A stretch of DNA of 64,000 nucleotides, taken from assembly GCA_964578835.1 (NCBI GenBank), contig CAZOEL010000016.1:29825-93824 (forward strand), written 5' to 3'. A program made the translations under genes and the position numbers. Origin of the DNA: CAZOEL01 sp964578835 (GTDB lineage: Bacteria; Desulfobacterota; Syntrophobacteria; Syntrophobacterales; Syntrophobacteraceae). This document shows, piece after piece, positions 1 to 8,778 of the stretch (its first letter is position 1; every line of letters starts with the position of its first letter). The notes under the pieces are model-generated. The model was not told the DNA's origin and ran no database searches. It saw only the letters and a program-made list of their open reading frames with translations.

Positions 1-1677
1 GGTCGCGGGCTCGTTTTTGGCGAAGTAAATCTTGAGCAGCGAGGGAAGCGCGCCTTGCCAGCCGTTTTCCGTTTCCAAAGCCTTCTTTAGCCATTCAACC
101 GCCTTGTCATTATTCGATTGAGCGAGCATGAGGGCGCCCATTGCGAGGTATCCTCCGGCGATCTTGGGCTGCAGCGTGACAATCTGCTGAAAATCCGCCT
201 CGGCTTTGTCATAATCCTTGACGAAGGCGAGGAGCTCGCCCCGCGCTCTGAGAAGAGCAATATCGTTTGCTTTAAGCTCGATCCCCTCGTTCAAAGCCTT
301 CAGCGCTAGATCGGTTTCCTTCCTGCCCATGTGGGCGCGCACCAGGGCGATGCGGAGCTCGGCATCGAGCGGATTCGCTTTGACGCCGTTTTTGAGCGTC
401 TCGAGAGCCAGCGCCTCTTTTTTGTTTGCGAATTGGCTTTGAGCCAAAGCCAGTTGAGCCCTGGCGTTGTCGGGACGTCCCACCGCGGTCTGATTGAGAT
501 GGATTTCAGCTTCCTCGGGCTTGCCCGTCGAGAACAATAGATTTCCCATGAGAAAATGGGCGTCCAGATTGCCCTGATTTCTTTGAAGCACCTCGTCGCT
601 AAGCTTCTTAGCGTCGTCTATCTTGCCTTGATCGGCAAGAATGGAAGCCTTTCCAAGAAGAAGCTTTTCTTGATCCGCAGAAGCCATTTGTTGCTGAAGA
701 GTCTTCTCGAGCCATTGGAGGGCTGAATCGCGATTCCCTTGGGACACGAGGATCGATGTGAGGCGGATCACCGCGTCGACATCGGATGGAGCGGTTGCAA
801 GGTAACTCTCCAGAACATCTTTGGCTTTAAGGGCATCACCCCGCCTCAGAAAAAATTCCGATTGCGCCTTGACCGCCAATTCCTCTTTCGGGAGCTGGGC
901 GAAAGCCGCCTCGGCATCCTCCTCCATTTTGAGATCGTTCAGCACCTTGGCGCGAAGGATGGCGATGGATGTGTTCTGGGGATGAGCTTTGACCATTGCT
1001 TCAAGCTCGTCTCTGGCTCTCTGCTTGTCACCCTTGGCTGCCGCGTGCTGGGCCATGAGCAAGTAGGGCGCCGCGGATTTTCGATCCGCTTCGCGCCAAC
1101 GGGCCGCGGCCGCTTCCATGCCGTTCTCATCGCCCATCGCGTGGTAGCTTATGCTGAGCAGCGCCTGAACCTCGGCATTAGCGTCTCCCTCTTTGATCTC
1201 GCGTAGGATGAGAATGGCGTCAACGTACTTTTTGAGGCCTACGAGGGCGCGCGCTTTCACGATGTCGGCGCGAGGCTGTAAGGATTGTGGGGCAGTCATT
1301 TTGGCGAGCTCTTCAAGAGCTTCCTGGAAAAGAGCGTTTGTAGCCATGAGGCTTGCGGCTTCGAGCCGAGCTTCATCAAACCCGGGATCAAGCTCGATGG
1401 CTGCCTTGAAAGATCCATAAGCCGGGCGTATTTCCTTTTGGGCCAGCTGTCCCTTTCCCAAAGCAAAACGCGCCCGCGCGTCTTTGGGATCGATCTGGAT
1501 GGCGTTCTTGTACTCGAGAATAGCTTTGACCGTATCGCCCGCAGCCAGAAGCTTGTCCCCTTTCTCGATGAATTTCGAAACCTTTTCTTCCTTGCTGCCG
1601 CAGCCGAGCGCAAGAAGTGGAATGACAATCAGGAGCAGCGCTCGGATTGAGTGAGAAACGAATTTGGAGCTTGCCAT
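1..1677 (-). CDS. prsT: PrsT-like TPR-repeat lipoprotein (partial, C-terminus beyond window)
   Basis: A minus-strand reading frame starts at ATG 1677 behind an AGGAGG Shine-Dalgarno at 1685-1690 and stays open for 559 codons to the window edge, so the C-terminus is missing. The N-terminus is a lipoprotein signal: a hydrophobic stretch followed by the lipobox LALGC with Cys26. The rest is helical tetratricopeptide-like repeats with recurring A-L and DP/HP turn patterns (for example AIELDPGFDEARL and AHPQNTSIAILRA). Long TPR lipoproteins of this layout belong to the PrsT family of exosortase systems (usually around 900 residues), thought to act at the outer membrane in polymer assembly. The divergent neighbours (tyrosine kinase, Wzz, beta-barrel) are its usual partners. 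The family call is recognition from sequence and context; the function is inferred. Confidence 0.85.
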   Translation of the reverse strand, partial: MASSKFVSHSIRALLLIVIPLLALGCGSKEEKVSKFIEKGDKLLAAGDTVKAILEYKNAIQIDPKDARARFALGKGQLAQKEIRPAYGSFKAAIELDPGFDEARLEAASLMATNALFQEALEELAKMTAPQSLQPRADIVKARALVGLKKYVDAILILREIKEGDANAEVQALLSISYHAMGDENGMEAAAARWREADRKSAAPYLLMAQHAAAKGDKQRARDELEAMVKAHPQNTSIAILRAKVLNDLKMEEDAEAAFAQLPKEELAVKAQSEFFLRRGDALKAKDVLESYLATAPSDVDAVIRLTSILVSQGNRDSALQWLEKTLQQQMASADQEKLLLGKASILADQGKIDDAKKLSDEVLQRNQGNLDAHFLMGNLLFSTGKPEEAEIHLNQTAVGRPDNARAQLALAQSQFANKKEALALETLKNGVKANPLDAELRIALVRAHMGRKETDLALKALNEGIELKANDIALLRARGELLAFVKDYDKAEADFQQIVTLQPKIAGGYLAMGALMLAQSNNDKAVEWLKKALETENGWQGALPSLLKIYFAKNEPAT

Positions 1678-1805
1678 AACATAACCTCCTGTTATCAAAG
1701 TCAATGTTCTTTGAACATATTAGACGGCCACACCAATGCCTCCGCCATCCCGGATTGCAAATGGAGAGCTACGCCGGAAGGTTTGAGGAGAAGAATGGAG
1801 CTTTG

Positions 1806-2606
1806 TCAAACATCGCCGGACCGCGTGTCGTTCAGTACGATCCCCAGCACTTTCTGTCTCGGCACAAGATCCATAGCCGCTCGGACGCTGTCGGAGGTGG
1901 TGAAATCGGATCTCGCCACCAGAATCAGCCCGTCCACATACTCGGAAAACACCAGGGGATCGGGGCATTCGGTTATTGGGGGCGTGTCGAATATAACGTA
2001 TCGATCCGGATAGCGTTCTTTGAGCTCCTTAACGAGCGCTTCCATCGTGGGAGAGCCGATGAGCTCGGTCGAATGGGCGATTCTCCCTCCGGCGGGCAGG
2101 ATGGAAAGCTTTTCTATGCCGGGGCTCACGAAGATGTCCTCGAGCTGCGCGCCGTCGAGAAAATATGATTTCAGGCCGGGCAAATCCTCTCCCATGCCGA
2201 GCAGTTTGTGCACCGAGGGATTGCGCAGGTCGAGGTCGACGAGGAGCGTCGTCTGGCGCGCATCCCGGGCGATGCTGATAGCCAGGTTGACCGCTACGAG
2301 ACTCTTGCCCTCCCCGGTGTTGAAGCCCGTGATCTGGATGGTGTTCAATCCCGAGGGGCGAGTCCTGTGAAAGAGGTGCGTTCTGAGAAGCTTGAACTGA
2401 TCGGCTATGCCGCTCTCTCCCTCCATGGCCACGATCTTGTTTCGCCTGAGCACGTCCCCGGATACGGATAGGACCCTGGTATGGCTAAAAGAAATCCTGC
2501 CCGAGCCGTCCCTTGCGGCGCGCTGTTCCGAGCCGTCTCCGCGGGAGCCCCAGGGCGCCTGCTGCTCGGGTTTCAGCACTGTCAAAGCTTTTCTTACCCA
2601 ATTCAT
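1806..2606 (-). CDS. exosortase-associated tyrosine autokinase-like ATPase (CpsD/BY-kinase family)
   Basis: This 266-residue P-loop protein has the three BY-kinase motifs. Walker A is GFNTGEGKS at residues 94-102, Walker A' is LLVDLDLR at 121-128, and Walker B is YVIFDTPP at 203-210. Such kinases cycle phosphorylation with a Wzz-type partner to control chain length. Here the Wzz gene lies just upstream in the same transcript (24-bp gap), so the kinase and activator are separate proteins, as in exosortase-linked loci. The C-terminus ends soon after residue 260 and carries no tyrosine cluster, so classical autophosphorylation of a C-terminal Tyr tail is not expected. ATG 2606 is preceded by GAGG. 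ParA/MinD-type proteins are the nearest alternative, but the Walker A' form and context favour the BY-kinase call. Confidence 0.85.
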   Translation of the reverse strand: MNWVRKALTVLKPEQQAPWGSRGDGSEQRAARDGSGRISFSHTRVLSVSGDVLRRNKIVAMEGESGIADQFKLLRTHLFHRTRPSGLNTIQITGFNTGEGKSLVAVNLAISIARDARQTTLLVDLDLRNPSVHKLLGMGEDLPGLKSYFLDGAQLEDIFVSPGIEKLSILPAGGRIAHSTELIGSPTMEALVKELKERYPDRYVIFDTPPITECPDPLVFSEYVDGLILVARSDFTTSDSVRAAMDLVPRQKVLGIVLNDTRSGDV

Positions 2607-2630
2607 GATGATTCCTCGAGAATCGTATGT

Positions 2631-4370
2631 TCAAGGGATCTTGCGCGACACTACGCGCTCGATCTTGGCGTAAAAGACATCCAGATCCATGATGAGAAAG
2701 TGAAACACCATCACGGAGGCCACAATGCAGCACAAGGTGGAACCGCCTGCGATGAGCTTTTTCCGGCGGCTCGCAGCCAGATCTTCCGCCGTGACAATGT
2801 GTGGTATGGCCGAAATGACCCGCAGGCCGGCAATCTTTTCGAGGGTGTTTGCATCGCGTATCCGCTTATCGGTAAGCTCTTTGAGAGAGACCATTCCTAC
2901 TGAAAAGCCGAATCCCAACACCACGCCGATGAGCATTATCGCAAGGCGATTCGGCTTGAACGGTTTCTCGGGAAGAAAGGCGGGCTCTATTACCTGAAAA
3001 GACTCCCCGAGCTGCTCCTCTTCCATTCCCTGAGACACTCGCGCTGCTAGCAGCTTCTGTTGAATGTCGTTGTAATGGGCCTTGGCGATCTGGTATTCCG
3101 TGTCGAGATCCATGAACACTTTCGCCACCTGAGGCATCGACTGAAGCTTTTCATAGACCTCCTTGATTTGCTTCTCATAGCGGCTTCGCTCCGCACTCAA
3201 AGAAGAGATGGAAACGGAGATCTTGTCCAGGTCTGCTTGAAGACTGACGTAGGCGGGGTTGGTAGCCTTGCCGCTTTGCTTGGATCCCGCGGCATTGCGT
3301 CTACCCCTGGAGGAGCCCTCGCGTTTAACCTTTTCTATCTCGCGAAGCGTGCTCTGCACATCGGGATGCTGCTCTGAGTAGCGGGATCTCAACGCGGCAA
3401 GCTTGCTCTCGAGCTCCGTCAGTTGATCGCCTGCTTCTCCGGATAAGGCTGCGCCGGTGGGGTTGTTTTCGAGCAATGAAAGCTCCTGCTTTTTCGCCTG
3501 CACGGCGGGGTGGCCGTCAGAATAGCGCGAGAGCAGGTTCGCAAGCTCGAGCTGCGCCTGCTGGAGTCGTTCACTCGCGGTGAGCACCTTAGCGGTGTTT
3601 CCCGAATAGGGATCCAGAAGCGCAATGTTGCCCTTCAATGTGGATCTCTGTTCCTCAAGAGATCGTATCTGCATGTTGATTTCCGAGATATTGGAGTTGA
3701 GCTTTTCGAGCTTCTGCATATTGAGTGTAGAAAACTGGGGCAGTTCTTCGAGATGCTCCTTTTGAAATTCGGCCAACCGGCTCTGAAGCCCGTCGATTCG
3801 ATCCTTTTCGAGCTTCAGCTGCTCCTGAAGGAACTCGGTGGTTCCGCGCGCATGCTTCGTGCGCGCCTCGACGTTCTTTTCCAGATAAAAGGAAGCAATC
3901 TCATTGGTGACGGCCTGTGCCGTCTTCGGGCTTTCATCCTCGTAGGAAAGGGAAAAAGCAATAGTCAACTGGATTGGCGCTCCGCCCCGCTCCGAATTGA
4001 CTTCGGCATTGATGGTCTGAAGCGTTATGCGCTTGCGCACCTCCTCGACAAGGTCTTCCGTTGAGAGCTTCTTGCGTTTTTCCTTGAGCAGGTCATATTT
4101 CTCTACGAGATTGAGCGTTCTCGACCGCGAGGTCACCTCCTGGGCGATCGACTGGATGCGCTCCTGCGCGTAGCTGGTGATGGTGGAGGGCACCAGAGAC
4201 GCCGGGATTTGCTGATTATGGATGAGAATTGTGGCGGTAGACTTGTAGGTGTTTGGAAGCAGAACGCAGACGATCCCCGTAACGAGAATCGTAAGGATCA
4301 GGGGCAATATGAGCCACCATTTCCGACGCAGGAGAACATCCTTGATTTTGGCCAATTCCTGATTTTCCAT
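2631..4370 (-). CDS. Wzz/GumC-type polysaccharide chain-length determinant
   Basis: The 579-residue inner-membrane protein has a transmembrane segment at about residues 19-39, followed by a Wzz-type periplasmic start (YKSTATILI). A long coiled-coil region runs from about residue 165 to 440. A second membrane segment lies near 484-505 and another hydrophobic helix near 543-564. It matches the exosortase-system chain-length family (XrtA-type ChnLen), longer than enterobacterial Wzz. The short segment between about 350 and 375 is basic and Ser/Gly-rich, probably a loop between coiled coils. It would set polymer length and partner the kinase encoded next. It lies 42 bp from the upstream beta-barrel gene, suggesting one minus-strand operon. 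Confidence 0.88.
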   Translation of the reverse strand: MENQELAKIKDVLLRRKWWLILPLILTILVTGIVCVLLPNTYKSTATILIHNQQIPASLVPSTITSYAQERIQSIAQEVTSRSRTLNLVEKYDLLKEKRKKLSTEDLVEEVRKRITLQTINAEVNSERGGAPIQLTIAFSLSYEDESPKTAQAVTNEIASFYLEKNVEARTKHARGTTEFLQEQLKLEKDRIDGLQSRLAEFQKEHLEELPQFSTLNMQKLEKLNSNISEINMQIRSLEEQRSTLKGNIALLDPYSGNTAKVLTASERLQQAQLELANLLSRYSDGHPAVQAKKQELSLLENNPTGAALSGEAGDQLTELESKLAALRSRYSEQHPDVQSTLREIEKVKREGSSRGRRNAAGSKQSGKATNPAYVSLQADLDKISVSISSLSAERSRYEKQIKEVYEKLQSMPQVAKVFMDLDTEYQIAKAHYNDIQQKLLAARVSQGMEEEQLGESFQVIEPAFLPEKPFKPNRLAIMLIGVVLGFGFSVGMVSLKELTDKRIRDANTLEKIAGLRVISAIPHIVTAEDLAASRRKKLIAGGSTLCCIVASVMVFHFLIMDLDVFYAKIERVVSRKIP

Positions 4371-4412
4371 ATCGACGTCTCTTTCTGGGAGAAGTGGAAA
4401 TATTTTAATTCC

Positions 4413-5648
4413 TTACTGACTCGTCCATAAATCGGGCCAGTTGTAGGTAAATGAAAGCCAGCTCTTGAAGCGGCTGCGGTTGAAAGAATCTGTGGGCTCA
4501 TCTTCAAGAGAATGCTCATAGGAACAGCCAAGCCTCAGCGTCGCTCGCGGAGTGAGCCTATAGCTCAATAGATTGGAGGCCCGAATATAGTGAGTCTCTT
4601 CGTCCGTTTCCCCTATAGCGGTCGATAAGTCATAGCCAAGGTCCCCGCTCAGGGTCGTTCGCTCCGAGAGGCGAAAGGATGTAGAGGTGCGGATATAGTT
4701 GCGTTCGACGGAAGAACCGTCGACTCTGTTGTAATGCTCCCTGCCCGAGGATAACGACGTGGAGAGCCTGTCTGTCCAGGCCTTGTTTAGAGAGAGGGAA
4801 AATATCAAACCGCTGTCCGTAGCTTCTTCCTCTATTGTTACGGTCCGGATTCCTATGGTTCCATCCGGTCTTATAAAAAGCCTCGGGATGATTTGTTGAA
4901 TATCAATAATGCTGTATCGCCAGCCGGCGCTGAGCTGAAAGGATTGGGTCTCGGAGAGATTTCGAAGCCAGGCCAAACTGGCTGAAACGGTGCGGTCCAG
5001 CGTTTCCGTTTCGTAATCGGCCTGGCTCACCGCTATGGACCCATTGATGGTGTTCTTCTCGTTCATTTTCCATCCAGGCCCAAAACTGGCGAAAAGAGAT
5101 TGAAGATCGGGATTCACATCATCGGGGTAATGGTCGAAGCGAAAACCGAAAGAGCCTGAAACAAACCATCTCTCGCTCAAAGCATAATCGGCGCTCGATC
5201 CCGCGGAATAGCGAAACCGGTCTGAGCGAGCGGAGGCGAGTCCAGCGGCTTCGAGCTCGGTTTCAAGCGTCTGGTCATGCGCGAAGCCGGCTGAAAACAT
5301 GGTCTGGAGCCTCTCGCTCCATTTACGCTCGAGCGCGGCCTGGCAGTCGGCGTCGATGGCATCCAGTTCTGGATTCATCAAATACTTCTCTCCGCTGAGA
5401 ACGATGTCCAGGCCCGCTCTGGAGACTTCGGATCTCCTCTCTCCTCGAAGGCGAGGCCGGAAGCTGGTGATGAAGTCATCGATCTTCTCTTTTCTCGAAT
5501 AGAGAACGTTGCTGTTATATTCCTCGGCGATATCAACATCAGGGGTTATGAGCCAATTGGCGGAGCGAGCCGGCGTGGACGTCATAACAATAATCAGGAT
5601 CAATCCCAGTAGAGCGTATAATCTTCCCGCCTGTAGCAATGATGGCAT
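4413..5648 (-). CDS. outer-membrane beta-barrel protein of the exosortase/exopolysaccharide system
   Basis: The 411-residue protein has a Sec signal peptide (about residues 1-29, ending PARSAN). It is followed by alternating amphipathic beta-strands with many aromatic girdle residues, and the C-terminal strand ends in an aromatic-rich sequence. This is typical of the uncharacterised beta-barrel proteins placed beside PrsT, kinase and Wzz genes in PEP-CTERM loci, which may form or assist the outer-membrane export pore. The GAGG sequence sits directly against ATG 5648, an unfavourable spacing. A TTG three codons downstream at 5636 is a plausible true start and would still leave a signal peptide. 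It is the first gene of the minus-strand operon. Confidence 0.75.
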   Translation of the reverse strand: MPSLLQAGRLYALLGLILIIVMTSTPARSANWLITPDVDIAEEYNSNVLYSRKEKIDDFITSFRPRLRGERRSEVSRAGLDIVLSGEKYLMNPELDAIDADCQAALERKWSERLQTMFSAGFAHDQTLETELEAAGLASARSDRFRYSAGSSADYALSERWFVSGSFGFRFDHYPDDVNPDLQSLFASFGPGWKMNEKNTINGSIAVSQADYETETLDRTVSASLAWLRNLSETQSFQLSAGWRYSIIDIQQIIPRLFIRPDGTIGIRTVTIEEEATDSGLIFSLSLNKAWTDRLSTSLSSGREHYNRVDGSSVERNYIRTSTSFRLSERTTLSGDLGYDLSTAIGETDEETHYIRASNLLSYRLTPRATLRLGCSYEHSLEDEPTDSFNRSRFKSWLSFTYNWPDLWTSQ

Positions 5649-5767
5649 CCTCGTTTCATAGTTGATTTCTTATCCTTATGGACAAGTTGCTTGGACGGTC
5701 GAGCGTCGGCCCGCGGTCTGTTTGAGGGCGCGCTCCGCAGCGCTGTAACCCTGCAATGCGGCTTCCC

Positions 5768-5790
5768 TTCTCCCTCTCGCTGAGGGAGAA
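5768..5790. repeat. GAGGGAG-type palindromic repeat
   Basis: TTCTCCCTC and GAGGGAGAA form a perfect 9-bp stem around a 5-base loop (TCGCT). The same C/T-rich arm reappears in the hairpins at 48494-48514 and 48559-48577, so this looks like a dispersed intergenic repeat family rather than a gene-specific terminator. Confidence 0.65.
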
Positions 5791-6029
5791 AGGACCACCA
5801 TATCTCGCAAGAGAATTGCGGAACTCCAGCTCCACTCAGACGCCGCGGATGATAGCAGTGGGCAGTTACAGTCTTATGTCGGGATGATGTTATCTCTGTT
5901 ACAGTATTGAGGCGAAGCCAAGGAAGGGAATTCTGTTGTGTTGTGTAAGGTATTGAAACCGCATAAATATATCAATGACATCGAAGGTGTTGCTCTGTTC
6001 CGGAGTAGGGATTTGCATGGAAAATCGCT

Positions 6030-6058
6030 TTGACAACCATATTCTGAAGGCATAGTGT
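6030..6058 (+). promoter_or_regulatory. candidate sigma-70 promoter for the sorted secreted protein
   Basis: TTGACA at 6030-6035 is a perfect -35 box, spaced 17 bases from TAGTGT at 6053-6058, which matches the -10 consensus at four of six bases. It would give a 5' leader of about 110 bases before ATG 6178. It rests on motif matching only. Confidence 0.4.
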
Positions 6059-6177
6059 TCTGCGCCAACAGAGCGGTTTGATTGGCTTCTGTATGATTCC
6101 TCGGCAGGATCCATAAACCTTGCGAAGAGCAACGCTGCAATAGCAGGCTGTAATAACCACATTCAAGGAGAGAAGAG

Positions 6178-6759
6178 ATGTGTCGTTTCAAGCTAACAAG
6201 AATGCTTCTTCTAGTTCCGCTTTTATGCGCATGCGTCTTCTCAGGGTATTGCTCGAAAGCGGAGGCGGCGGTCACCAGGTTGAATCTCGTCACCTATCTT
6301 GATAACGTTGACGCGTGGGCGTATCCGGGAGACTCTACTGCCGATCTCGCTATCGATGGAAAGGCGAAAACCCGCTGGGAGACCAACACTACAGCCAGCG
6401 AATTCTTTCCTTGCACTCTGACTGTCGATCTGGGCGATGTGTATTCCTTTTCTAAGATATCCGCCGTTGGGTCGTCGTCCGGAAAGAAATATTACACGAT
6501 TTCAATTAGCGACGATGGCTCCGATTGGACGGTTGTTCAATCGGGCGCCAAGACGCCCAATGGACTGGTCAAGCCTCCCAAGGAGACGTTGACGGCTGAG
6601 TATGTGAAATTTGAGGTGTTCGGCGGCAAGAAAGAAGTCAGTTTGGGCGACATGAAGATTACATCGAACAGCAAACAGGTGCCTCTTCAGCCGTCGATGT
6701 TCTTTCTGGGCTCCGGCATGCTGACCGCTTTGGCGCTGATGCGCAGATCGCTTGGATGA
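6178..6759 (+). CDS. exosortase-sorted secreted protein with discoidin-like domain and VPLPA-CTERM-like tail
   Basis: This 193-residue protein has an N-terminal signal peptide (about residues 1-30). A jelly-roll F5/8 type C (discoidin) like domain covers about 35-163, with typical blocks DLAIDGKAKTRWET and VDLGDVYSFSKI. The C-terminal tail is VPLQP (168-172), a hydrophobic helix with LGSG, and the basic stop RR at 189-190. The tail layout is that of VPLPA/PEP-CTERM sorting signals cut by exosortases. VPLQP replaces the usual VPLPA, but the intact XrtD-type enzyme in this locus is the matching partner class. AAGGAGA at 6165-6171 sets the start. It may be a sugar-binding surface or matrix protein. 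It is the only sorting tail seen in the window. Confidence 0.82.
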   Translation: MCRFKLTRMLLLVPLLCACVFSGYCSKAEAAVTRLNLVTYLDNVDAWAYPGDSTADLAIDGKAKTRWETNTTASEFFPCTLTVDLGDVYSFSKISAVGSSSGKKYYTISISDDGSDWTVVQSGAKTPNGLVKPPKETLTAEYVKFEVFGGKKEVSLGDMKITSNSKQVPLQPSMFFLGSGMLTALALMRRSLG

Positions 6760-6950
6760 ATGAAATCAGGGAAATGCAACGGTTGTATCTCTAAAACTTC
6801 AAATGATGGAACATGCCGGGGTGAGCGATAGCAGTCCCCCGGCTGCGGATTGCCCTCACACCTGTTCCGCCGCGTTAGTCCTGAACGAACAATTGGCCGC
6901 CACAATTGCTTATCACTGGATGTTCAAGCTTTTTGCTTCGAGGCTTTTCT

Positions 6951-7132
6951 ACCCCGGAGGGGTTTCATACATTAGCCCGGGGTAAGCGTGAGCCACCCCG
7001 GGAACAGTGTCGGGCAAGGTTCTATTCCCTGAAAGGGATACATAAATACGTGCTGATCTTCATGTATCCCTTTCAGGGAATGATGTCTTCTTTCACCGCA
7101 TACACGGGGTGATTGCCCCGCGCTGTGCGGGG
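6951..7132. repeat. cluster of palindromic repeats (CCCTGAAAGGG / CCCGGGGT family)
   Basis: The stretch between genes is packed with inverted repeats. ACCCCGGAGGGGT lies at 6951-6963. CCCGGGGT (6976-6983) pairs with ACCCCGGG (6995-7002). A perfect 20-bp pair, 7024-7043 with 7062-7081, contains CCCTGAAAGGG on one arm and its complement on the other. CCCCGC (7116-7121) pairs with GCGGGG (7127-7132). The CCCTGAAAGGG core followed by an A-rich ATACAT segment recurs at the far end of the window (63977-63989), so this is a dispersed genomic repeat. No convincing gene lies between 6760 and 7347. Confidence 0.8.
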
Positions 7133-7347
7133 ATTCTAAGACTTCCGACATATCAAGCCGCAGAATTGTAACAAAGAATTCAATAATCCGACACACACCG
7201 CGAAGCTCTTTAAGATATTAGGTGACTATTCAAAAGGCCTTGTTCGAATAGAGGTTCTTCTGAAGAGTCCATCTATTGCGTGGAATCTGCAATCAGGCAG
7301 TTTCTGTAAGCGGGTTGGCGGAGCTGTGCGCTCCATGCGAGGGTTCC

Positions 7348-8697
7348 ATGGTTGATTTAAGACTGACAACGATTTTGATCGTCTTTCTTTCTTGCTTTTG
7401 TCAGATTCCGGCATGGTGTTCTCCATATTCTAATGAAAAGGATGCCGCGACAGCCGATGGTGGCCAGTTGCGAAGCGATACGAATCTTTCAAGCGCTCGC
7501 TTGAGCGCTGCGCATAACATCACGGTAAGAACCGGACCCGGTGGAACCGCGATCCCCTCAGGCGATTGTCTCGCAAGGCCGGGGAAAGAATTCACGATAA
7601 AGATCAAGCCTGATCAGGGCTGCAAGATCCAAACGATAGTGGCGGATGATCGCAGGATGGACAAGATGCGGAAAAGACTCACAATCAAAAAGGTGAATGA
7701 GGACCACGAGATAAACATCAGTTTCGCGCCAAAGGAGTTGAGAGCCATATTCGATGAAGGCGTTGGATGGACCACTGAAGAAGGGGCGAGAAGCACTATC
7801 GAGAGAATATCCAAGGCAGGATTCAATGTCTATGTCCCATGTGTGTGGCATGGCGGTGGAACCCGCTACCCTTCGCATCTGGCGCCTGCAGAGGAGGGCC
7901 TCAACTTTGAAGGTGAAGATCCTCTGGCTCGTTTGATTCAACTGGCGCACGCAAATGGGATCTTCGTGCATCCCTGGATCACAGTGACTCTTCGCCAAAA
8001 GGACTTTTACCCGCAGTTCCATGGCGAAGGCTCTCCCCCAAACGCTTTTGACGTTCAAAGGCCTCAGTTCCGGAATTTTATTGTCGATCTCATCTCGGAC
8101 ATTGTAGAACGCTACGATGTGGATGGCGTCAATCTGGATTATATTCGCACCATGGGAACATGCTCCTGCGACTATTGTCGGGATGAGTATAGGAGGCGGT
8201 TTGGGAGAGATCTGAATGCCGATCTGCAGAGCGGCGATCAAGGCGGCGCTCTCGAGTCTCACCTGCAACAATGGGTTGATGCGGCAGTCGAAGAGATCGT
8301 AAGGAATGTTTCAATCAAATGCAAGGCGTTGAAGCCCGCTCTTCAACTAAGCGTCGACGGGCATCCGACGGTCTTCGCCAACAGGGAGGGCCGCAACGAG
8401 ATCAAATGGGCCAATGACGGTTTGATAGATATTATCTTCAACATCGACTACGGGAGACTGCCCAATTTCAACAACCATCGATTGATGCGAAGACAATTGG
8501 AGAATCCGTCCAAGCTTTTGATGCTCCTCAGCAATTGCCAGAATGTAAATGGAGTCGTAGTGCCGAAGCACGCCGTAATCTTTGCGAATAATGTTAAGGA
8601 TGTCCGAAAGCGCTGGAAAGACGGCTTTGGCGCCTACCTCTATTCCATGCTTAGTGACGAGCAGTTGACACAGCTATCGGAGCTTTTAAACAAATAA
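7348..8697 (+). CDS. secreted GHL10-family glycoside-hydrolase-like protein
   Basis: The start is taken at ATG 7348, with GAGG at 7339-7342, which begins a clean signal peptide (about residues 1-25, PAWCS). A longer frame from 7276 would put polar sequence before it. Residues about 56-128 form a small beta domain resembling the bacterial repeat (InlB-like) fold. From about 132 to the end (449 aa) is a TIM-barrel like that of GHL10/DUF187 proteins, with FDEGVGW, NVYVPCVWHG and DGVNLDYIR. It probably acts on polysaccharide outside the cytoplasm; the substrate is unknown. The next gene encodes a paralogous barrel with a different N-terminal domain. Confidence 0.8.
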   Translation: MVDLRLTTILIVFLSCFCQIPAWCSPYSNEKDAATADGGQLRSDTNLSSARLSAAHNITVRTGPGGTAIPSGDCLARPGKEFTIKIKPDQGCKIQTIVADDRRMDKMRKRLTIKKVNEDHEINISFAPKELRAIFDEGVGWTTEEGARSTIERISKAGFNVYVPCVWHGGGTRYPSHLAPAEEGLNFEGEDPLARLIQLAHANGIFVHPWITVTLRQKDFYPQFHGEGSPPNAFDVQRPQFRNFIVDLISDIVERYDVDGVNLDYIRTMGTCSCDYCRDEYRRRFGRDLNADLQSGDQGGALESHLQQWVDAAVEEIVRNVSIKCKALKPALQLSVDGHPTVFANREGRNEIKWANDGLIDIIFNIDYGRLPNFNNHRLMRRQLENPSKLLMLLSNCQNVNGVVVPKHAVIFANNVKDVRKRWKDGFGAYLYSMLSDEQLTQLSELLNK

Positions 8698-8778
8698 GAA
8701 TGCCTCCGGATCTATTTACTCATCAAGCCCTTAAGAAATAGACCGAGAGGTTTGCCTCAATCCAGGAAGACTGTCTGA

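Larger units (their letters stand above)
5649..6177. other. divergent intergenic region between the minus-strand operon and the sorted-protein gene
   Basis: About 530 bases lie between two diverging genes, so promoters in both directions are expected here. It contains a GAGGGAG-type hairpin repeat at 5768-5790 and a candidate sigma-70 promoter at 6030-6058. Short open frames on the minus strand (about 5874-6293) overlap one another and lack family features, so they are not called. No clear sigma-54 box was seen. Confidence 0.6.

Noticed and set aside
5874..6293. Open frames on the minus strand upstream of the sorted-protein gene
   Set aside because: They overlap one another and the start of the plus-strand gene, lack good ribosome binding sites and show no family pattern; the region is better read as divergent regulatory DNA.
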